A stretch of 23,110 bases of DNA from positions 1 to 23,110 of the IMG/VR virus record IMGVR_UViG_3300025118_000162; one strand, 5' to 3'. The notes beneath the pieces were generated by a model. That model saw only the letters and a program-made list of their open reading frames with translations. It was not told where the DNA came from and made no database searches. This document shows positions 19,178-23,110 of the stretch, in pieces. A program made the position numbers and the translations under genes. Position 1 is the first letter of the stretch, and each line of letters starts with the position of its first letter. The DNA is from a virus.

Positions 19178-21094
19178 TTATTTACAACCTATACAGGTAT
19201 CAGTAGGGCAATCAATAACACGAACAATATTTCTTTCAGCTAAAGTAGCAATAGTATCAGAATCAGTACCAATATCTACTGAAACAACTGTATCTGGAAT
19301 TTCTTGATCTAAATCCTCTCCAAGTCTAGTAAATGATAATAGTGGTTTAATTTTAGCACCTGCTCCAGTCTCACTATTTATAGTTATAGTAGGAACGACA
19401 GTTAATCCACAAGGACTATTTAAAATTTGAATACTTATAATCTGACCTTGTTCAGACATTTGAACACTTGCTTCCAAATTTGGAATATCAGGTGTAATAA
19501 TCACTTCATCTTCAACAGTATATCCAATACCTGTAGACATTACTTGAAATTCATCTAAACATATAATATAATCATTTACCTGATCACTATCTACTGTATC
19601 TATTGTATCTACTGGTGTTGGAATTCCAATACCAAGATTAGGAAGTGGTAATGTACCAATTAGTGAATCTATATAATCTTCTTCCGGTTCAAATTCATTC
19701 GTACCATCTGGAGCATTTAAATATCCATTTCCAGGATTAACCATAATAATTCTTATAACTTCACCTTCATCATTAATTTCAGTATATGCAGAAGCATGAT
19801 TACCTCTATTACATGTATCCATAAAGGTTACAAAAGGAGGACTTGAATATCCAGAACCACCAGAACCTAAATTAACACCCGCAATCTTACCAGCCATATC
19901 AACAACAGCATTTCCAAAAGCACCAATACCACCTCCACCAAAGATTTCAACTTTTGGAGGACCACATTCATATGCAGCAGTATTACATTGAGTGATATTT
20001 GAATCAATTGTTCCAGCAGTATCACCTAATTTTGTACCAAAAATTGATAAGTTATCAATATAACCTGTTATATCACCAGAAATATCTTCTGCGTCAGGAA
20101 TAGGAAGAAAATTATCAAAATTATCTTGATCTGCTGGTGTTGGTCCTTTAATAAATGGACTTGCTTTAAACTTCTTAATTTCAGGACAATTTGGTGTTGT
20201 GCATAAGAAAGATTCAAATCCAAGAACAAAATCAATTGCTTCAAAAATTGATCCTGCTATTTTACCAACTCCACCTAAAAGATTACTAATCTGATCTAAA
20301 ACTGGTCCTAATGCTTTATCAATTGCAGAAGCAACATTATTAACTAATGCATTTGTAAATTGTTGAGCTGCACAGAAAGGAATATTTACAACTTTACCAA
20401 TCAATTCAAACAAAAAGTCTTGAACAAGATTTGCAAGACCTGCAATAATATCCTTGAACTTACATAGAATAGTATTAACAATTTGTCCTATTATGGTATT
20501 TTTCCAAACTTTAGCAATTGTTGGGAATAACATATCAACTATTGCTGAAATTGCTGATCTAATTTGATCTAATAGAAAATCTCGTGCTCTTTGAATTAAT
20601 GATTTAAGAACCGACCCAATAATTTTTGATGTATTCTTGACTAATCTTTTAATATCTCCTACTTTATTAGTTGCATTCTGAAGATAAAAATTTCCATGCT
20701 TTTTAATTGCTTTGAGTGTTTCAAAAAAATTCTGAAGAGATATACTAATTTTAGATAATTCAGATTTACCACATGGATCTGGCAAAGGTCTGTCTTTGTT
20801 TACTAGCGCTACAATCTCTGCATAAGCAGGAGTATTATATATTATTTCAGCACCTTGAGCACCTTTAGATGCTGATGATTTACCATCTGTCTGTTTTGTC
20901 TTGGATTTAGGATGTCTCTTTTTCAACTCCACCTTAGCTTCATCAAATTTTTGTTGCGCATCTTCAAATTGTTGACGCTCCTCAGCTGACCATAAATCAC
21001 TACTTCTTTCATTTAATTTTTCAGCTGTAGAAATTGCCTCTTTAGCCTGCTTAATTAATGTCTTATCTGATGGTTTATTTGCTGAATCTGTCAT
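19178..21094 (-). CDS. Virion structural protein, helical plus GxGY beta modules, 638 aa
   Basis: Residues 1-68 are charged and helical, probably coiled coil. Residues 113-300 contain long amphipathic helices with many hydrophobic residues (AISAIVDMLFPTIAKVW; IAGLANLVQDFLFELIGKVV), though not clear transmembrane spans. From about 378 the protein turns to beta structure with three GxGY turns: SGGSGY (411-416), NPGNGY (453-458) and STGIGY (520-525). It ends with a cysteine cluster CPTDTCIGC (629-637). I recognise this as a large structural protein encoded next to gp5 in cyanomyoviruses, but with no T4 counterpart I can name. Its place between gp5 and the beta-helical protein suggests a baseplate role. 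Confidence 0.65.
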   Translation of the reverse strand: MTDSANKPSDKTLIKQAKEAISTAEKLNERSSDLWSAEERQQFEDAQQKFDEAKVELKKRHPKSKTKQTDGKSSASKGAQGAEIIYNTPAYAEIVALVNKDRPLPDPCGKSELSKISISLQNFFETLKAIKKHGNFYLQNATNKVGDIKRLVKNTSKIIGSVLKSLIQRARDFLLDQIRSAISAIVDMLFPTIAKVWKNTIIGQIVNTILCKFKDIIAGLANLVQDFLFELIGKVVNIPFCAAQQFTNALVNNVASAIDKALGPVLDQISNLLGGVGKIAGSIFEAIDFVLGFESFLCTTPNCPEIKKFKASPFIKGPTPADQDNFDNFLPIPDAEDISGDITGYIDNLSIFGTKLGDTAGTIDSNITQCNTAAYECGPPKVEIFGGGGIGAFGNAVVDMAGKIAGVNLGSGGSGYSSPPFVTFMDTCNRGNHASAYTEINDEGEVIRIIMVNPGNGYLNAPDGTNEFEPEEDYIDSLIGTLPLPNLGIGIPTPVDTIDTVDSDQVNDYIICLDEFQVMSTGIGYTVEDEVIITPDIPNLEASVQMSEQGQIISIQILNSPCGLTVVPTITINSETGAGAKIKPLLSFTRLGEDLDQEIPDTVVSVDIGTDSDTIATLAERNIVRVIDCPTDTCIGCK

Positions 21095-21115
21095 GCGAAT
21101 ATACTTTGATATGTT

Positions 21116-21123
21116 TATTTATT
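21116..21123 (-). promoter_or_regulatory. Late-promoter-like AATAAATA over the gp5 stop
   Basis: AATAAATA overlaps the gp5 stop (GAA TAA ATA) and lies 21 bases before ATG 21094. Like the other octamers of this kind it is one base off TATAAATA. Confidence 0.4.
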
Positions 21124-21709
21124 CTACATCAGTAACTGTAACAGTTTCTGAAGTGGTCTCTACTGGTGGTTTGAATGTGGATTCATACTCCTTAGATGAC
21201 TGTTCATTCAACAGTACAGATTTTGATGATTTTGATGGCATATCTTCTTTAGTTACATTGGCTGGAGACGTTGGTTTTACTCCCCCTACAACTTGAATTG
21301 CATTAGGGTTCATTTCACTATTAAATCTATTAACTCTTGCAAAAGAAGTACTTCCATCTTTAGATTTTGTAATCTCAAAATCAACGAGATTATTTCCTAA
21401 AACATGAGTAATAACAGGTACTTGTTCTGACTCATCCATAAAAAATCCAAGAACCCATTCACCACCCCATATACCTATCGATCCACCACTATAATTACCT
21501 TGTGAAGTTGGTTTTGCAACAATTGCCCACGGTAAATCCTCATCTGGAATTAATGCATTCTTTGGATGTTTACCTGGTATTCTTACCTTAACACGATTAC
21601 CATGAGATTCTATCCAAGTTGCTCCTTTTACAAATTGATTTTGATCAGGAGGCACTTGCCCTATAAACCAACTATATTCATGTGTAGCATATCCTAGATT
21701 ACTTTTCAT
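21119..21709 (-). CDS. gp5: Baseplate hub subunit gp5, OB-fold only, 196 aa
   Basis: The N-terminal 105 residues match the OB-fold of T4 gp5-type hub proteins: YSWFIGQVPPDQNQ, a strand RVKVRIPGKHP, then IPDEDLPWAIVAKPTSQGNY, and GGEWVLGFFMDESEQVPVI. This domain joins the gp27-like hub to the spike. T4 gp5 continues with a lysozyme domain and a beta-helical needle; here the rest (about 110-196) is a polar Ser, Thr and Glu rich tail with no lysozyme motif. That short form is usual in cyanomyoviruses. The start overlaps the hub stop by one base (TAATG), a tight pairing that agrees with a complex of the two products. Confidence 0.75.
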   Translation of the reverse strand: MKSNLGYATHEYSWFIGQVPPDQNQFVKGATWIESHGNRVKVRIPGKHPKNALIPDEDLPWAIVAKPTSQGNYSGGSIGIWGGEWVLGFFMDESEQVPVITHVLGNNLVDFEITKSKDGSTSFARVNRFNSEMNPNAIQVVGGVKPTSPANVTKEDMPSKSSKSVLLNEQSSKEYESTFKPPVETTSETVTVTDVE

Positions 21710-23016
21710 TATTTACCGTTTTTAGTGTATAGACCGTAAGTATCACGAATTAAAGTCATAGAAGTAAATGATCTCAACCTATCAAATGAATGGCATAAAT
21801 TAAGAATCAAATAACTTCCACTCTGTACAGGATCAGAAGAACCCATTTCTTTACCATCTGTTGATAGAATCTCAAAATTACATTGAATCACATCACCTGC
21901 TTTTAATTCTGGATTACAAGGAACTTGTAAAGTCACCATTTGTGTAAATAACGAATTATATCTCATAGTAGATTGTGCTTGCCAATCTTTTGCCCCAGTA
22001 GTCTCTTCACCTGAAGGAGTTGGATCAAGTGTACCAACATCTAAAATATCATAATGAGTTCTAGTAAAACTTTTTACAGATGGTAATTCTGCAGATTTTC
22101 CCAAAGATGTATCCAAGGTAATAGATTTAGAACTTCCTTGATTTTTTCCACCTGCTTCATTAAGTTTACAAATTATCTCTTCCTCTTTAAATGTTTTTGG
22201 ATTAAAGAAAATAGTACGATTCTCATAGATACCAGATTTTAGAGAATTAATTAAACTTTGATTCTTAACAACAGAAAAAGATAATATTTTAAAATCATTC
22301 TCATCATTATCCAAATTAGCTTTTGATACACCTGACTTATAATATGTTGCAATAGGACCTTGTGATATCAAATCATCAATTGATTTAAACTTAAACCCTT
22401 CTCTAGTTTCATAAAAGAAAAATCCAGGATTCCCCTTATCAGGCATAGATTTTGATGCTAACGAACAAAGTACATCAAAAACAGAACTACTATTTCCAAC
22501 AAAACTATAAGAATTTGCCGTCGAATCTACTTCTACATCAGTCTGTAGAAATTGATTTACTAATATCTTAACATTATTACTAATTTTTCCAGTATATTTT
22601 TGGTAAACTGTTGATTCTTGATTAGAAATTGCACCTTTTGATACTATATCGAGAATAACAGATTCACGTTGAGATTCTTGATCCAAATTCACTGCACCAT
22701 TTACATAAAGTGGCTTATTAGTAAAATCTAATTTTCCCAACTTACCACTAATTTTAAAACTTAATTCCTCTCCACCTGTTATTGGTAAAGCATTATAAAT
22801 TGATCCAGATCTTTCTTGTTTATCATATGCTTTCTTATATTTCATAGAATTACCAGTATCTTCAAAGACTAAATTTGCCGTAATATTAGGTGATAGCAAA
22901 CTCTCATAATAATTTACAGTTAAAGTTTTACCATCTATACGTTGAACATGTCCATCTTTACCAGTAATAGTAAGTGGAAAAATCTTCGATGCTAATGCTG
23001 CACTTGCTTTTGACAT
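21709..23016 (-). CDS. Baseplate hub protein, gp27-like, 435 aa
   Basis: The protein resembles the hub proteins that form the gp27-like cylinder under the tail tube. Visible features are an N-terminal beta domain with ITANLVFEDTGNS, a LPITGGEELSFKI strand region (78-90), the FFFYETREGFKFKSIDDLI segment (199-217) typical of phage hub proteins, and a C-terminal VPCNPELKAGDVIQC region. Length is close to T4 gp27 (about 390). It lies directly upstream of gp5, its expected partner, and starts right after the TAA of the preceding ORF (TAAATG). Identification is by motif and gene order, not by alignment. Confidence 0.65.
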   Translation of the reverse strand: MSKASAALASKIFPLTITGKDGHVQRIDGKTLTVNYYESLLSPNITANLVFEDTGNSMKYKKAYDKQERSGSIYNALPITGGEELSFKISGKLGKLDFTNKPLYVNGAVNLDQESQRESVILDIVSKGAISNQESTVYQKYTGKISNNVKILVNQFLQTDVEVDSTANSYSFVGNSSSVFDVLCSLASKSMPDKGNPGFFFYETREGFKFKSIDDLISQGPIATYYKSGVSKANLDNDENDFKILSFSVVKNQSLINSLKSGIYENRTIFFNPKTFKEEEIICKLNEAGGKNQGSSKSITLDTSLGKSAELPSVKSFTRTHYDILDVGTLDPTPSGEETTGAKDWQAQSTMRYNSLFTQMVTLQVPCNPELKAGDVIQCNFEILSTDGKEMGSSDPVQSGSYLILNLCHSFDRLRSFTSMTLIRDTYGLYTKNGK

Positions 23017-23110
23017 TTATCTACGCCCCCATAATGCTGAAGCTTTAGGACTTGCTACAGAAGTATTTCCTTTAGATACAGTAACAGGTGTTATAATTGG
23101 CATTGGTTCT
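23017..23110 (-). CDS. Unidentified structural ORF, 3' end only
   Basis: A minus-strand frame open to the right edge ends at TAA 23017-23019, directly before the hub ATG. The visible 30 residues are Thr, Val and Ser rich and end ASPKASALWGRR. The immediate junction with the hub gene and its strand suggest another baseplate or tail gene. The fragment is too short to name. Confidence 0.5.
   Translation of the reverse strand, partial: EPMPIITPVTVSKGNTSVASPKASALWGRR

Overview
The window is a stretch of an AT-rich, T4-like marine myovirus genome, most likely a cyanophage of the Synechococcus/Prochlorococcus type. Every gene I can support lies on the minus strand, so the transcripts run from high to low coordinates. 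The cyanophage call rests on the baseplate-hub, gp5 and giant tail-fibre genes, a compact tRNA island, a 2OG-Fe(II) oxygenase, and a block of very small overlapping genes of kinds I recognise from cyanomyoviruses. A related marine T4-like phage of another host cannot be excluded from sequence alone.

Right part (23110 to about 16750), baseplate and structural genes in transcription order: the tail end of an unidentified ORF, a gp27-like hub protein, a gp5 OB-fold protein without lysozyme, a 638-residue helical and beta structural protein, a 203-residue beta-helical spike-like protein, a short fibre with a self-cleaving S74 chaperone, and a 321-residue structural protein. Genes abut or overlap. 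T4 late-promoter-like octamers (G/A)ATAAATA recur across the stop codons of upstream genes.

Centre (16750 to 16187), a tRNA island: a consensus sigma-70 promoter (TTGACA, 17 bases, TATAAT) reads into a 63-residue gene and four tightly packed tRNA genes, Asp(GTC), Asn(GTT), Thr(TGT) and Tyr(GTA). This is an early-type transcription unit placed between late gene blocks.

Tail-fibre block (16119 to 6321): a 2068-residue fibre ending in an S74 chaperone, an 808-residue repeat-built fibre, and a 373-residue glycine-rich protein resembling the gp38-type adhesins at the fibre tip of T-even phages. Together they look like the host-recognition apparatus.

Junction (6320 to 6136): a promoter, about 50 bases of structured sequence, a terminator, and a second promoter. 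This could be a small RNA or an attenuating leader, and it forces the helicase start to be moved inward.

Left part (6135 to 1): an SF2 helicase overlapping a 2OG-Fe(II) oxygenase, then two runs of small hypothetical genes separated by a terminator and tandem extended -10 promoters. Several of these genes are shorter than 60 codons (53, 58, 49, 50 and 46 residues) and were found by reading the minus strand directly. Most have no assignable function.
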